NCBI RefSeq assembly: GCF_001730315.1 | Contig: NZ_MIKC01000010.1 | Coordinates: 1 to 64,000, forward strand | From: Enterococcus ureilyticus | GTDB lineage: Bacteria > Bacillota > Bacilli > Lactobacillales > Enterococcaceae | Reading direction: 5' to 3' | DNA length: 64,000 nucleotides | Shown: positions 27,915 to 36,763 of the stretch, in pieces | How positions within the stretch are numbered: the first letter of the stretch is position 1 | Layout of the letters: every line of letters starts with the position of its first letter | The notes under the pieces: model-generated | Database searches by the model: none | What the model was told of the DNA's origin: nothing | What the model saw: the letters and a program-made list of their open reading frames with translations, nothing else | Program-made: the position numbers and the translations under genes

Positions 27915-30521
27915 GTGAAATATGTGATTGATTTTTTAGAAGGAAGTAAAGAACAAGCTGATTTGTTAGGAGGTAAAGGAGCAAATTTAGCGGAGATGAC
28001 GAAATTGAAATTACCTGTTCCTACTGGTTTTACAATCACAACAGAAGCATGTTTAGCTTATTTAAAAGAAAAAGAGCAGGTCTTAAAGGAACTGAATGAA
28101 GAGATTCAAGTGCATATTCATAGTATGGAAAAAAGCACGGCAAAAAAATTTGGAAATGTCGCTGATCCATTATTAGTTTCAGTAAGAAGCGGATCCAAAT
28201 TTTCAATGCCTGGCATGATGGATACTATTTTGAATTTAGGGTTAAATGATGAGACGGTGCTTGGTCTGGCTAAAAAGACTAGTGATGAACGTTTTGCATA
28301 CGATTGTTATAGGAGATTGTTGCAAATGTTTGGTGATGTTGTTTGTGGTATTGATAAAAATCGTTTTGAAGAACAATTGGATTTTTATAAGTCAAAGAAT
28401 AACTATCACTCGGATACAGAGATGCAAGCGGCTGATTGGCAAGAATTGGTAACGGTTTATAAAGATATATTTTTGGAAGTGATCCATCAACCGTTTCCGC
28501 AAGATCCATACGAGCAATTGACTCTAGCAGTTGAAGCTGTTTTTCGTTCGTGGAATAATCGCAGAGCTATCACTTATCGCCGTCTACATGATATTTCTGA
28601 TTCACTAGGAACGGCGGTCAATATCCAAGAGATGGTCTTTGGTAACTTTGGGACTGATAGTGGAACAGGGGTAGCTTTTACAAGAAATCCTGCTACAGGT
28701 GATAAAGGAATTTTTGGAGAATTTTTACTCAATGCACAAGGGGAAGATGTTGTGGCAGGAGTAAGAACGCCACAACCAATCAGTCAACTTGAAACGTTGA
28801 TGCCAGAAGTTTATCAAGAATTTTTGAAAATAAGTCATTTATTGGAATGTCATTATAAGGATATGCAAGATATTGAGTTTACGATCGAAAATCGAAAATT
28901 ATATATTTTACAGACGCGAAATGGTAAGCGGACGGCCAAATCTGCGTTTAAGGTTTGTATTCAATTAGTAGAAGAAGGAATTATTTCTAAAAAAGAAGCA
29001 ATTCAGCGAATTAATCCAACAATGGTGACGCAATTACTCCATCCGGTTTTTGAACCAGATGAATTAGAAAAAGCGACTATTTTTGCGAAAGGTCTGCCAG
29101 CAAGTCCAGGTGCTGCTAGTGGAAACATTTATTTTACAGCTGAAGGGGCAAAAAAAGCGAGTGAACAAGGAGAAAAGGTCATCCTAATTCGGCAAGAAAC
29201 CTCACCAGAAGATATTGAAGGGATGGTAGTGAGTGAAGCAATCGTCACTTCTAGAGGTGGTATGACATCGCATGCTGCAGTAGTCGCTCGTGGGATGGGC
29301 GTTTGTTGTGTTGCCGGTTGTGAAGAAATATATGTTGATGAATTTCTAGAGCAAGCCACAGCAGGAAATGTTATTTTACGTCAAGGAGAGATGATTTCTG
29401 TCGATGGAACAACAGGAACCATTTATAGAGGTAGTATTCCCTATGTTGAAGGTGATGAATGGCAGTTGCTAGAAACGATCACGGATTGGGCAAAAGAAGA
29501 AGCCAGTATTGGTGTGAAAGCAAATGCAGAAACACCCGCAGATATTAAAACTGCGCTAAAATTAGGAGCCGAAGGAATTGGCTTGGCGAGAACAGAGCAT
29601 ATGTTTTTTGGTGAAAAGCGAATATTCGAAATGCGCAAAATGATTTTGGCGGAAAATGAAGAATCACTAATGAAACCGTTAAATAACCTAAAAGAATTTC
29701 AAAAAGAAGATTTTCGGACGATGTTTACGTTATTAAAAGGCAAAGCTTGTACAATTCGTTTATTAGACCCACCCTTACATGAATTTTTACCACAGACGGA
29801 AGAAGAAATTGCCCATTTAGCCAGTGCGACACAACGAACAATAGAGGAAATCAATCATCGAATTGAAGAACTGCATGAACAAAACCCAATGCTTGGGCAC
29901 CGTGGTTGTCGTTTGGCGGTTACCACACCACAAATATATGAGATGCAGGTAGCTGCTATTATTGAAAGTGCTTTGGAGATTTCTCAAAAAGAAACAGACA
30001 GCGTGATTGTTCCTGAAATCATGATTCCACTGATTGGCAGTCAAGCAGAGATGAAATGGCTAAGAGAACGTTTGGAGCAAACAGTTCAATCAATTTTTTC
30101 TAAAACAGGCCAAGCTATTGCTTATAAAATTGGTACGATGTTAGAAATTCCAAGAGCGTGTTTAACTGCAGAAAAAATTGCTGAAGTTGCTGACTTTTTT
30201 AGCTTCGGTACAAATGATTTAACGCAGTTGACGTATGGCTTTTCACGAGATGACTCTGGAAAATTTATCAGTGCGTATCAAGAAAAAAAATTGTTAAAAG
30301 AAGATCCCTTTCAACATATTGATGAAGACGGTGTAGGTATTCTAATGAAAATGGCTGTAGATAAAATAAGAAGTTATGATGCTACGATCAAAATTGGCGT
30401 TTGTGGAGAAGTAGGTGGAGATCCTCAATCGATTCGTTTCTTGAAAAAAATCGGTGTAGATTACATTTCATGTTCTCCCTATCGCATCCCATCTGCGATT
30501 TTAACAATTGCACAAGAATAG
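27915..30521 (+). CDS. ppdK: Pyruvate, phosphate dikinase
   Basis: 868 aa. It interconverts pyruvate + ATP + Pi with PEP + AMP + PPi and provides PEP for gluconeogenesis. The start is set at GTG 27915 (MKYVIDFLEGSKEQADLLGG), 7 nt after AGGAGAG; the frame opens at TTG 27909. Domains are the N-terminal ATP-grasp domain (about 1-340, with GGKGANLAEM and SVRSGSKFSMPGMMDTILNL), the phosphohistidine domain (about 390-510) with catalytic His453 in SRGGMTSHAAVVARG, and the C-terminal TIM-barrel PEP/pyruvate domain (about 520-868). The Thr before the His is the expected target of the adjacent regulatory kinase. Confidence 0.96.
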   Translation: MKYVIDFLEGSKEQADLLGGKGANLAEMTKLKLPVPTGFTITTEACLAYLKEKEQVLKELNEEIQVHIHSMEKSTAKKFGNVADPLLVSVRSGSKFSMPGMMDTILNLGLNDETVLGLAKKTSDERFAYDCYRRLLQMFGDVVCGIDKNRFEEQLDFYKSKNNYHSDTEMQAADWQELVTVYKDIFLEVIHQPFPQDPYEQLTLAVEAVFRSWNNRRAITYRRLHDISDSLGTAVNIQEMVFGNFGTDSGTGVAFTRNPATGDKGIFGEFLLNAQGEDVVAGVRTPQPISQLETLMPEVYQEFLKISHLLECHYKDMQDIEFTIENRKLYILQTRNGKRTAKSAFKVCIQLVEEGIISKKEAIQRINPTMVTQLLHPVFEPDELEKATIFAKGLPASPGAASGNIYFTAEGAKKASEQGEKVILIRQETSPEDIEGMVVSEAIVTSRGGMTSHAAVVARGMGVCCVAGCEEIYVDEFLEQATAGNVILRQGEMISVDGTTGTIYRGSIPYVEGDEWQLLETITDWAKEEASIGVKANAETPADIKTALKLGAEGIGLARTEHMFFGEKRIFEMRKMILAENEESLMKPLNNLKEFQKEDFRTMFTLLKGKACTIRLLDPPLHEFLPQTEEEIAHLASATQRTIEEINHRIEELHEQNPMLGHRGCRLAVTTPQIYEMQVAAIIESALEISQKETDSVIVPEIMIPLIGSQAEMKWLRERLEQTVQSIFSKTGQAIAYKIGTMLEIPRACLTAEKIAEVADFFSFGTNDLTQLTYGFSRDDSGKFISAYQEKKLLKEDPFQHIDEDGVGILMKMAVDKIRSYDATIKIGVCGEVGGDPQSIRFLKKIGVDYISCSPYRIPSAILTIAQE

Positions 30522-30564
30522 AAGCAACTCATTAATTCAACATTTTTTTTCATAGCTTAAAGAG

Positions 30565-30600
30565 CTGGAATATGACTTATTGAAGTCAGTTCCAGTTTTT
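30565..30600 (+). terminator. ppdK terminator
   Basis: CTGGAA-TA-TGACTT-ATTG-AAGTCA-G-TTCCAG (30565-30595) is followed by TTTTT. Confidence 0.8.
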
Positions 30601-30634
30601 CTATTTCTTAGTATTCTTTATTTCAGTCAGCTAA

Positions 30635-30643
30635 TGCTATAAT
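30635..30643 (+). promoter_or_regulatory. Extended -10 promoter of the serine hydrolase gene
   Basis: TGCTATAAT (30635-30643) has a perfect TATAAT plus the TGn extension, 34 nt before the GTG start. Confidence 0.55.
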
Positions 30644-30677
30644 TTAGTGGAAGTAATTGGGAAAGGAAGAGATATTC

Positions 30678-31769
30678 GTGAATCGACTACGTAAACGAGT
30701 TCTTTTAATAAGCGTGTTCTGTTTACTTGTAGTGCTGGTAGGTGGTTGTTTCTTTTACAAAGAGTATCATTTAATTGAAACTAAACAGAGTAAACAAACG
30801 GAGACTGATACTACATCCAGTCGGCAAGAAACAATCGATCAAATCATCAATGATTCTCATTTTAAAGGGACGGTCCTATTGATTGACCAACAAACAAAAT
30901 TCTATGAAAAAAGTTATGGCTATGCAGATGTGAAGAATAAGTATCCAAATAAAATTGAGGGGATTTTTCCTATTGCTTCATTACAAAAAATAATCACAGG
31001 AGCCATTATTTTAACATTAGTGAAAGACGGAAAGCTTGAATTAGATGCGACCTTAGATAAATTTTATCCGCAAATCGATTTTAGTCAAACGATTACGATC
31101 CGGCAATTACTCGATCATCGTTCAGGTATTTCGATGGTTGAAGAAGCACCAAAACAACTGTTGATTGACGAGGAAAGTCAGTTGGAGAATGCACTGGATA
31201 CGTTGACTGTAACGCATAATAAAGAATTTGACTATACAAATGGGAACTATACTTTATTAGCTGGAATTATTGCCCAAATCACTGGACAATCATATGAAAT
31301 GGTTGTAAAAAAAAGGGTGATCGATCCATTATCATTGACTCAAACTTATTTTTGGGATCAGTTACCGACGGATGAAATAACTCCGCAGCCTTATTTTTAT
31401 ACAGGGCAAGATTATCAAGACGATCCTTATCCAGCAAGCAAAAAATTATTTTCTAGCTTATTGGGTGCTGGTAATTTATATATGTCAGCGGAAGATTTTT
31501 GGCTAGTTATACAAGGCTTAGCCGACGGTCGACTTTTCCAACAAAGAGAGTATGAACAACTTGCTGATATCGATCAAGAAGGATATCGGGCAGGGCTAAT
31601 TTATTTTGATGATTTAAAATATTCTCAAGGAAGTCTTGGTGGGTACGAAACGGCCGTGTATGGTGATCAGGATAATCAAAAACTAGTGATTCTTTTTGCA
31701 AATCAGCCAGCTTTTGATGGCATGAGAAAGCTAAGCGAAAAGTTATATGAGCATTTGTCACAAATTTGA
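30678..31769 (+). CDS. Exported serine hydrolase, class C beta-lactamase/PBP4-like
   Basis: 363 aa from GTG 30678. AAAGGAAGAG is 6-7 nt upstream; the frame opens at TTG 30657 before this site. There is an N-terminal signal anchor (LLISVFCLLVVLVGGCFFYK) and then a serine beta-lactamase-like domain: S-L-Q-K as the SxxK (FPIASLQKIITGAI), the DHRSGIS segment, Y-T-N as the YxN (FDYTNGNYTLLAGII), and LGGYETAVYG in place of the H/KTG box. Proteins of this group are usually D-amino-acid or esterase-type hydrolases acting on the cell wall. A role in resistance is not implied. Confidence 0.8.
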   Translation: MNRLRKRVLLISVFCLLVVLVGGCFFYKEYHLIETKQSKQTETDTTSSRQETIDQIINDSHFKGTVLLIDQQTKFYEKSYGYADVKNKYPNKIEGIFPIASLQKIITGAIILTLVKDGKLELDATLDKFYPQIDFSQTITIRQLLDHRSGISMVEEAPKQLLIDEESQLENALDTLTVTHNKEFDYTNGNYTLLAGIIAQITGQSYEMVVKKRVIDPLSLTQTYFWDQLPTDEITPQPYFYTGQDYQDDPYPASKKLFSSLLGAGNLYMSAEDFWLVIQGLADGRLFQQREYEQLADIDQEGYRAGLIYFDDLKYSQGSLGGYETAVYGDQDNQKLVILFANQPAFDGMRKLSEKLYEHLSQI

Positions 31770-31859
31770 ATGGTTCGTTATAAAAAAATGGAAAATAGAT
31801 AGGAAGTTTTTCATTTTTGTGCTATTATTTTTAATAAATCTGTTGAAGAAGGTGAAGAG

Positions 31860-33161
31860 ATGCCACTATTATTTGGAACGGCAAAATTTAATGAACAAGA
31901 ACATTTAACAATCGGTGGATGTGATACCGTTGTTTTAGCTGAAAAATACGGAACACCGTTATTTGTTTATGATGTTGCCCATATTCGTGAACGCGCTCGA
32001 GGATTTAAACAAACATTCAATTCTTTAGGCGTAAAAAATAAGGTGATTTATGCCAGCAAAGCTTTTTGTTGCTTGGCTATGTACAAACTTTTAGAAGAAG
32101 AAGAATTAGGTTGTGACGTGGTTTCTGGTGGAGAACTCTATACGGCAATCAAAGGTGGGATGTCTCCTGAAAATATTGAATTCCATGGAAACAATAAAAC
32201 AAAAGAAGAACTAAGTTATGCAGTAGATCAAAATGTTGGGATGATCATCATTGATAACTTTTATGAGATCGATTTATTAAGTACTATTTTAAAAGAAAAA
32301 GGAAAGCAGCAAAAAGTGATGTTTCGTATTACACCTGGTGTGGATGCCGAAACCCATGAATATATCCTAACTGGACAGGTCGATTCAAAATTTGGTTTCG
32401 ATGTTATGAGTGGACAAGCGACAGACGCGTTAGAAAAAATCTTAGCGGATGAGAATTTGTTACTAAAAGGAGCGCATTGTCATATTGGCTCACAAATTTT
32501 TTCTGCAGAAGGATTTTTGGCGGCTGTTGAGAAGATGTTGTTGATTTTGAATGATTGGAAAAAAACGTTTGGTTATACTGTAGATATTTTAAATATGGGT
32601 GGTGGTTTTGGTGTTCAGTACACTGAGGCTGATGATCCGCTAGAGCCAGAAGCGTTCGTCAAAGCAATTGTCAATGGCGTAAAAGGTCAATGTGAATTGT
32701 TGGATTATGCGTTTCCAGAAATTTGGATTGAGCCAGGTCGTAGTATTATTGCAGAAGCAGGAACTACGATTTATTCCATTGGATCGCAAAAAGTGATACC
32801 AGATGTCCGTCACTATGTTTCAGTAGATGGTGGTATGGGGGATAATATCCGACCAGCATTGTATGATGCTGTATATGATGGTTTTTTAGCTAATCGAATT
32901 AGTACAGAGGCGACCCAAGAAAGTAGAATTGTTGGGAAGTATTGTGAATCAGGTGATGTTCTAATCAAAAACATCGAGTTACCTCCAATGAATCCAGAAG
33001 ATTTGTTTGCGATGACTAGTACCGGTGCCTATGGTTATTCAATGGCAAATAATTATAATCGTAATTTAAAACCAGCCGTTGTTTTCGTGGAAAATGGTCA
33101 AGACAAACTAGCCATTCGACGTGAAACATTTGAGGATCTGATTGCATTAGATTGTGAATAA
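31860..33161 (+). CDS. lysA: Diaminopimelate decarboxylase
   Basis: A 433-aa PLP enzyme (fold type III) for the last step of lysine synthesis, meso-DAP to L-lysine. The PLP lysine is K67 (VIYASKAFCCLAMYKLL), with HCHIGSQ in the form GAHCHIGSQIF, the glycine-rich phosphate site LNMGGGFGVQYTEADDP, EPGRSIIAEAG, and the active-site Cys/Glu region CESGDVLIKNIELPP. It is monocistronic, with a terminator right after it. Enterococci use lysine in peptidoglycan, which gives the enzyme a double role. Confidence 0.95.
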   Translation: MPLLFGTAKFNEQEHLTIGGCDTVVLAEKYGTPLFVYDVAHIRERARGFKQTFNSLGVKNKVIYASKAFCCLAMYKLLEEEELGCDVVSGGELYTAIKGGMSPENIEFHGNNKTKEELSYAVDQNVGMIIIDNFYEIDLLSTILKEKGKQQKVMFRITPGVDAETHEYILTGQVDSKFGFDVMSGQATDALEKILADENLLLKGAHCHIGSQIFSAEGFLAAVEKMLLILNDWKKTFGYTVDILNMGGGFGVQYTEADDPLEPEAFVKAIVNGVKGQCELLDYAFPEIWIEPGRSIIAEAGTTIYSIGSQKVIPDVRHYVSVDGGMGDNIRPALYDAVYDGFLANRISTEATQESRIVGKYCESGDVLIKNIELPPMNPEDLFAMTSTGAYGYSMANNYNRNLKPAVVFVENGQDKLAIRRETFEDLIALDCE

Positions 33162-33187
33162 ATAGAGTATTTCTAAATCGTATAATG

Positions 33188-33228
33188 AAAACCAGCATAC
33201 TGCAGATAATGCAGAGGCTGGTTTTTAA
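33188..33228 (+). terminator. lysA terminator
   Basis: AAAACCAGC (33188-33196) pairs with GCTGGTTTT (33217-33225), with an inner CTGCA-GATAA-TGCAG hairpin, ending in T5. Confidence 0.8.
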
Positions 33229-33346
33229 TTTAGTCCCGCAGAAATCGAATTTTTTACTTTTTTGTTTTTGAGTACATTCATACTTTTTTTCTTAAATAAG
33301 AGTATACTTAAGAGAGAAATGAAAATAAAGAATCGAGGTGTCATTA

Positions 33347-34315
33347 TTGAAGTGGATTGTGTTTGGTTTAGTGATTGTAGTGATTTTCATCGTTGCGGCT
33401 TCATTTTATGCGGCTAATTTTTTCTTGAGCGTAGCTCTTTTTAGAAACAATAAGTGGTATGACAAAACAGGTCACAAGATGATGAATCCAGATAATTTTA
33501 ATAAAGGGACATCAAAGTATGACCTAACTGAAGAGCAGCAAAATCAACAAGGAGAATTTTTTTGGCAGCAAGAAGTAGCTAAAGATCATTGGTTGGAAAT
33601 AGGTCGTGAAAAGCTATATAGTCGTTTGATCGTTTCCCATCCTGATAGCAAAAAATGGGTGATTTGTGTTCATGGTTATCGCTCATATGGTAAACGGGAC
33701 ATGGCTTTTGTTGCTTCAAAATTTTCTGATCAACAGTATAATATTTTAGTTCCGGACTTAAGAGCCCATGGTAAAAGTACAGGTAACGTGATCGGCATGG
33801 GGTGGTTAGATCGTTTAGATTTACTAAAATGGATTCAAGAAGTGATCACGATCGAACCATTGGCTGAAATCGTTCTATTTGGTGGGTCGATGGGCGCATC
33901 TACTGTGATGATGACAAGTGGGGAGAGACTACCTAAAAATGTCAAAGGATTAGTGGTTGATTGTGGGTATTCTTCGGTTTATAGTGAATTTGGCGTGATG
34001 CTGAGTTCGGCCTTCAAATTGCCTGCCTTTCCCATTTTGACTATTGCCAATCATTTAGCGAAAAGAAAAGTGGGCTATTCACTGAAAGAGGCGTCCTCAA
34101 TTTCTCAACTGGCACAGAACAAATTACCGACGTTGTTTATTCATGGGACAGGAGATAAATTTGTCCCACATCAAATGCTCTATGAAAATATGGAAGCTAC
34201 AAAAGGCGTAAAAGAAAGTTTGATAGTGGAACAGGCACCGCATTTGTCTTCGTTTATTTATGAACCAGATCACTATTTTGACACTGTTTTTGAATTTATT
34301 CATCGTTATTGTTAA
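33347..34315 (+). CDS. Membrane-anchored alpha/beta hydrolase
   Basis: 322 aa from TTG 33347 (MKWIVFGLVIVVIFIVAASF). GAGGTG lies 6 nt upstream; the frame opens at GTG 33338, which is part of that RBS. An N-terminal helix (2-24) anchors the protein, with an alpha/beta hydrolase domain outside or at the membrane. Visible are the oxyanion segment WVICVHGYRSYGKRDM, the nucleophile elbow LFGGSMGAST and a C-terminal His (APHLSSFIYEP). It resembles the B. subtilis YqkD/YfhR-type hydrolases. The substrate is unknown. Sixteen nt separate it from the DMT pair, so they may be co-transcribed. Confidence 0.75.
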   Translation: MKWIVFGLVIVVIFIVAASFYAANFFLSVALFRNNKWYDKTGHKMMNPDNFNKGTSKYDLTEEQQNQQGEFFWQQEVAKDHWLEIGREKLYSRLIVSHPDSKKWVICVHGYRSYGKRDMAFVASKFSDQQYNILVPDLRAHGKSTGNVIGMGWLDRLDLLKWIQEVITIEPLAEIVLFGGSMGASTVMMTSGERLPKNVKGLVVDCGYSSVYSEFGVMLSSAFKLPAFPILTIANHLAKRKVGYSLKEASSISQLAQNKLPTLFIHGTGDKFVPHQMLYENMEATKGVKESLIVEQAPHLSSFIYEPDHYFDTVFEFIHRYC

Positions 34316-34331
34316 GTGAGGAGGAAGTGGG

Positions 34332-34700
34332 ATGGATGAAAGAAATAAACAACAGAAATTAAGTTTGGGTATTTTACTGATTTTGATTGCTGCAACATTA
34401 AGTAGTTTAGGTCAATTGGCATGGAAATTTGGCGCTGATGGAGTTGGGAGTTATGCAATTATACTCTATGCTATTGGTTTCGTAGCAGCAGGAGCAGGAA
34501 TGTTTGTGATGATGGCCGCTTTTCGTTACGGTGAAGTTTCCATTTTACAGCCAATGATGAGCTTAGGTTTTGCACTGTCAATTGTTTTAGGGGCATTATT
34601 CCTAAATGAGAGCATTACGTGGTATAAATTGTTGGGAACAGGCTTCATCATTGTAGGCTCGATCCTTTTAGGAATCGAAGGGAATGAGGAAAAAATATGA
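34332..34700 (+). CDS. Half-size DMT/SMR-like transporter subunit A
   Basis: A 122-aa protein with four predicted helices, starting after a short charged N-terminus (LSLGILLILIAATLSSLGQL) and ending in GTGFIIVGSILLGIEG. It is a four-helix EamA/SMR-like half transporter. The stop overlaps the start of the next gene (ATGA), and the partner is of similar size, so the two probably form an obligate heterodimer like EbrAB or ArnE/ArnF pairs. The SMR membrane Glu in TM1 is absent, which argues against a classic drug/proton exchanger. Confidence 0.7.
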   Translation: MDERNKQQKLSLGILLILIAATLSSLGQLAWKFGADGVGSYAIILYAIGFVAAGAGMFVMMAAFRYGEVSILQPMMSLGFALSIVLGALFLNESITWYKLLGTGFIIVGSILLGIEGNEEKI

Positions 34701-35044
34701 TCAATTATGCAGCGATTTTAACGATTTTGATCATTACGACTTTTTCGGGGAGTGCTGGGGCTTTAGCACTTAAAAAAGGGATGAATGATTTGCCTCAAAT
34801 GAGTCTTAAGTTAGTATTGACTAATGCTTGGATTTATTTAGGGTCTTTCTTATATATTTTGAGTGCTGTGACGAATATTGTGTTATTGAAATTTTTAGAT
34901 TATTCAATTGCGTTTCCGATGACGTCATTGACGTATGTTTGGACAGTTATTATTAGTTATTTTATTTTTAAAGAAAAGCTAAGTATTCGTAAAGTATTAG
35001 CGGTTGTGTTCATTATTATTGGTGTGTTTATCATCAGTCAATGA
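34697..35044 (+). CDS. Half-size DMT/SMR-like transporter subunit B
   Basis: A 115-aa four-helix protein (ILTILIITTFSGSAGALALK at the start, VLAVVFIIIGVFIISQ at the end) with a conserved FPMTSLTYVWTVIISYFIFK helix typical of the EamA fold. It overlaps the upstream gene by 4 nt. It probably assembles with that product. Substrate is unknown; related pairs move lipid-linked sugars, polyamines or drugs. Confidence 0.7.
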   Translation: MINYAAILTILIITTFSGSAGALALKKGMNDLPQMSLKLVLTNAWIYLGSFLYILSAVTNIVLLKFLDYSIAFPMTSLTYVWTVIISYFIFKEKLSIRKVLAVVFIIIGVFIISQ

Positions 35045-35111
35045 AGCGAGATATTGGTAATGAATTTGTTCTAGTTGTATTATAGAGATAGAAACAACAG
35101 GAGGGGTAACT

Positions 35112-35222
35112 ATGACCGTCAAATCAAAAAGTATCGATAAAATCAAGTTAATTCAGGCCGTAACAACAATTGTTACTGGGATTATTATGTTAAATGCGGT
35201 ACTAAAAGCAAACAAAAAATAA
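35112..35222 (+). CDS. Small 36-aa membrane peptide
   Basis: ATG 35112 with a strong GAGGGG RBS 6-8 nt upstream opens a 36-codon frame to TAA 35220-35222. The peptide has a charged start (MTVKSKSIDKIKLIQA), one hydrophobic stretch (VTTIVTGIIMLNAVL) and a KANKK tail, the plan of a single-pass small membrane protein. It lies 67 nt after the DMT pair and before a strong terminator, so it may be the last gene of that unit. The family is unknown. Confidence 0.5.
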   Translation: MTVKSKSIDKIKLIQAVTTIVTGIIMLNAVLKANKK

Positions 35223-35299
35223 GTGATTACAGTAATATTTTTATCTAAAAATTTTATTCTTTAGAGTCAATCAGCTTGATCATGATAGCTAAAAATTAA

Positions 35300-35350
35300 A
35301 AAAAGCTTTCTAACAACTATTGTTGAGGTAGTTGTTAGAAAGCTTTTTGT
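35300..35350. terminator. Perfect 20-bp bidirectional terminator
   Basis: AAAAAGCTTTCTAACAACTA (35300-35319) pairs with its exact complement (35329-35348) around a 9-nt loop. A/T runs on both sides serve the + strand unit and the convergent DUF59 gene. Confidence 0.9.
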
Positions 35351-35378
35351 TGTGTCTTAATAGGAATGTTAGATAGAA

Positions 35379-35720
35379 TCAACGGATTCCTAATGCAATT
35401 CTTGCGTAGCGGCTCATCTTATCAGTTGTCCAGGCTGGATACCAAACAAGTTTTACTTCTGGATTTTTAACTTCTGGAATTTCTTTTAATGCTTCATGAA
35501 TCTGTTCAGTAAGAACATCAGCTAGTGGACACCCCATCGTTGTAAGAGTCATTTTAATGACAGTATCACCAGTTTGTGCAAATTCTACTTCGTAAATCAA
35601 TCCTAAATTTACGATATCAATACCAAGCTCCGGGTCAATTACCGTTTCTAGAGCTGTTAAAATCTGCTCTTTGATATCTTCAATCTCTTCAGCAGACCAT
35701 TCTTGATTTGTTTCAGTCAT
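35379..35720 (-). CDS. DUF59/MIP18-family metal-sulfur cluster assembly factor
   Basis: A 113-aa SufT/PaaD-like protein with the family core TVIDPELGIDIVNLGLIYEV and TLTTMGCPLADVLTEQIHEA, in which the Cys is the conserved residue. Such proteins help deliver Fe-S clusters. It starts at ATG 35718-35720 with AAGGAG 9 nt upstream. It is monocistronic here; no suf genes are in the window. Confidence 0.88.
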   Translation of the reverse strand: MTETNQEWSAEEIEDIKEQILTALETVIDPELGIDIVNLGLIYEVEFAQTGDTVIKMTLTTMGCPLADVLTEQIHEALKEIPEVKNPEVKLVWYPAWTTDKMSRYARIALGIR

Positions 35721-35904
35721 TGTATCTACTCCTTTTTCTTAGTCGTCTGTTTTATCAATGCGCGCATATTTGCAAGAATAACACGACTCTTTTACAGTAT
35801 GTTCTTTCCATATAATACCTTTTTTTAAATACTTTGTAAATGAGAATCTTTTTCAGTAAAGCAGGAACGATAAGCTGCTTAAGTCTGTAAACATAGGTAG
35901 AAAA

Positions 35905-36474
35905 TCAAAATTGTAGAGTGAATAGCATCAATTCATTTTCAGTTGCATTGACGATATTATGTTGAGTAAATGCTTCTAAAAAGATTGCATCGCCTTCGTG
36001 TAAAGTAAGTACTTCATCTTTTAGTTCGATGGTGGCTTCACCTTTTAGAATGTAGTTGATTTCACAAAGATTATGAGCGATTTTTCTACCGCTAGATGAT
36101 GATTGAGCATCAATTGAAATTTTTGAGATAACCATGTTATCCGTATGTACGGGTAAATTAAATAAAGTATCATAATAAGTAGAATTTGTATGCCATGGAT
36201 TATAGATAGTACCTGAAGAGTTTCGAATTACTTTATAACCATTTTCAGTCGTTTCATCTTCGTGTTGGATAACTTGAGGGGCTTCATTTGCCAAAAGATA
36301 AGCGACAGTGACATTTAGTGCATCAGCGATTTTTCTTAATGCTTCCAGTGATGGGCGATTGATACCACGTTCGATTTGTGATAAAAAGCTAGCAGAGTAA
36401 CCTGTTTTTTCTCCTAATTCAGTTAATGTAATCCTTTTTTCTTTTCGTAAATTCTTGATTTTTCTAAATTCCAT
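35905..36474 (-). CDS. XRE-family regulator with C-terminal cupin domain
   Basis: 189 aa. Residues 5-62 are a helix-turn-helix (NLRKEKRITLTELGEKTGYS, ASFLSQIERGINRPSLEALR). Residues about 105-189 are a cupin barrel (KIAHNLCEINYILKGEATIE, LHEGDAIFLEAFTQHNIVNA) that would bind a small ligand. Regulators of this design usually control adjacent catabolic or transport genes. Here the divergent neighbour is the epimerase/transglutaminase/OppA operon 290 nt away, so control of peptide scavenging is a reasonable inference. Confidence 0.85.
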   Translation of the reverse strand: MEFRKIKNLRKEKRITLTELGEKTGYSASFLSQIERGINRPSLEALRKIADALNVTVAYLLANEAPQVIQHEDETTENGYKVIRNSSGTIYNPWHTNSTYYDTLFNLPVHTDNMVISKISIDAQSSSSGRKIAHNLCEINYILKGEATIELKDEVLTLHEGDAIFLEAFTQHNIVNATENELMLFTLQF

Positions 36475-36763
36475 CTATAGCCGTCCTTTGTTTAGAGTCC
36501 TTTTTTCATTCATATTATCTCGAATTCGTTACAAAATTACAAGCACTTAGATTTTAATGAAAAAAACCACAGTTAATTCTCATTAATATGTTGACAATTC
36601 CATAGAGGAAACTTAAAATTGGAACTAATAATTCAAAATCTTCAATAAAATTTAACTAGAAATTAAAAAAAGAACGTTTAATATTTCTTTGAGAATGATT
36701 TAAATATTAAAGAGTAATTAGAGATGCGAATGAAATATAATGATGACTACTGGGGGAAATATT

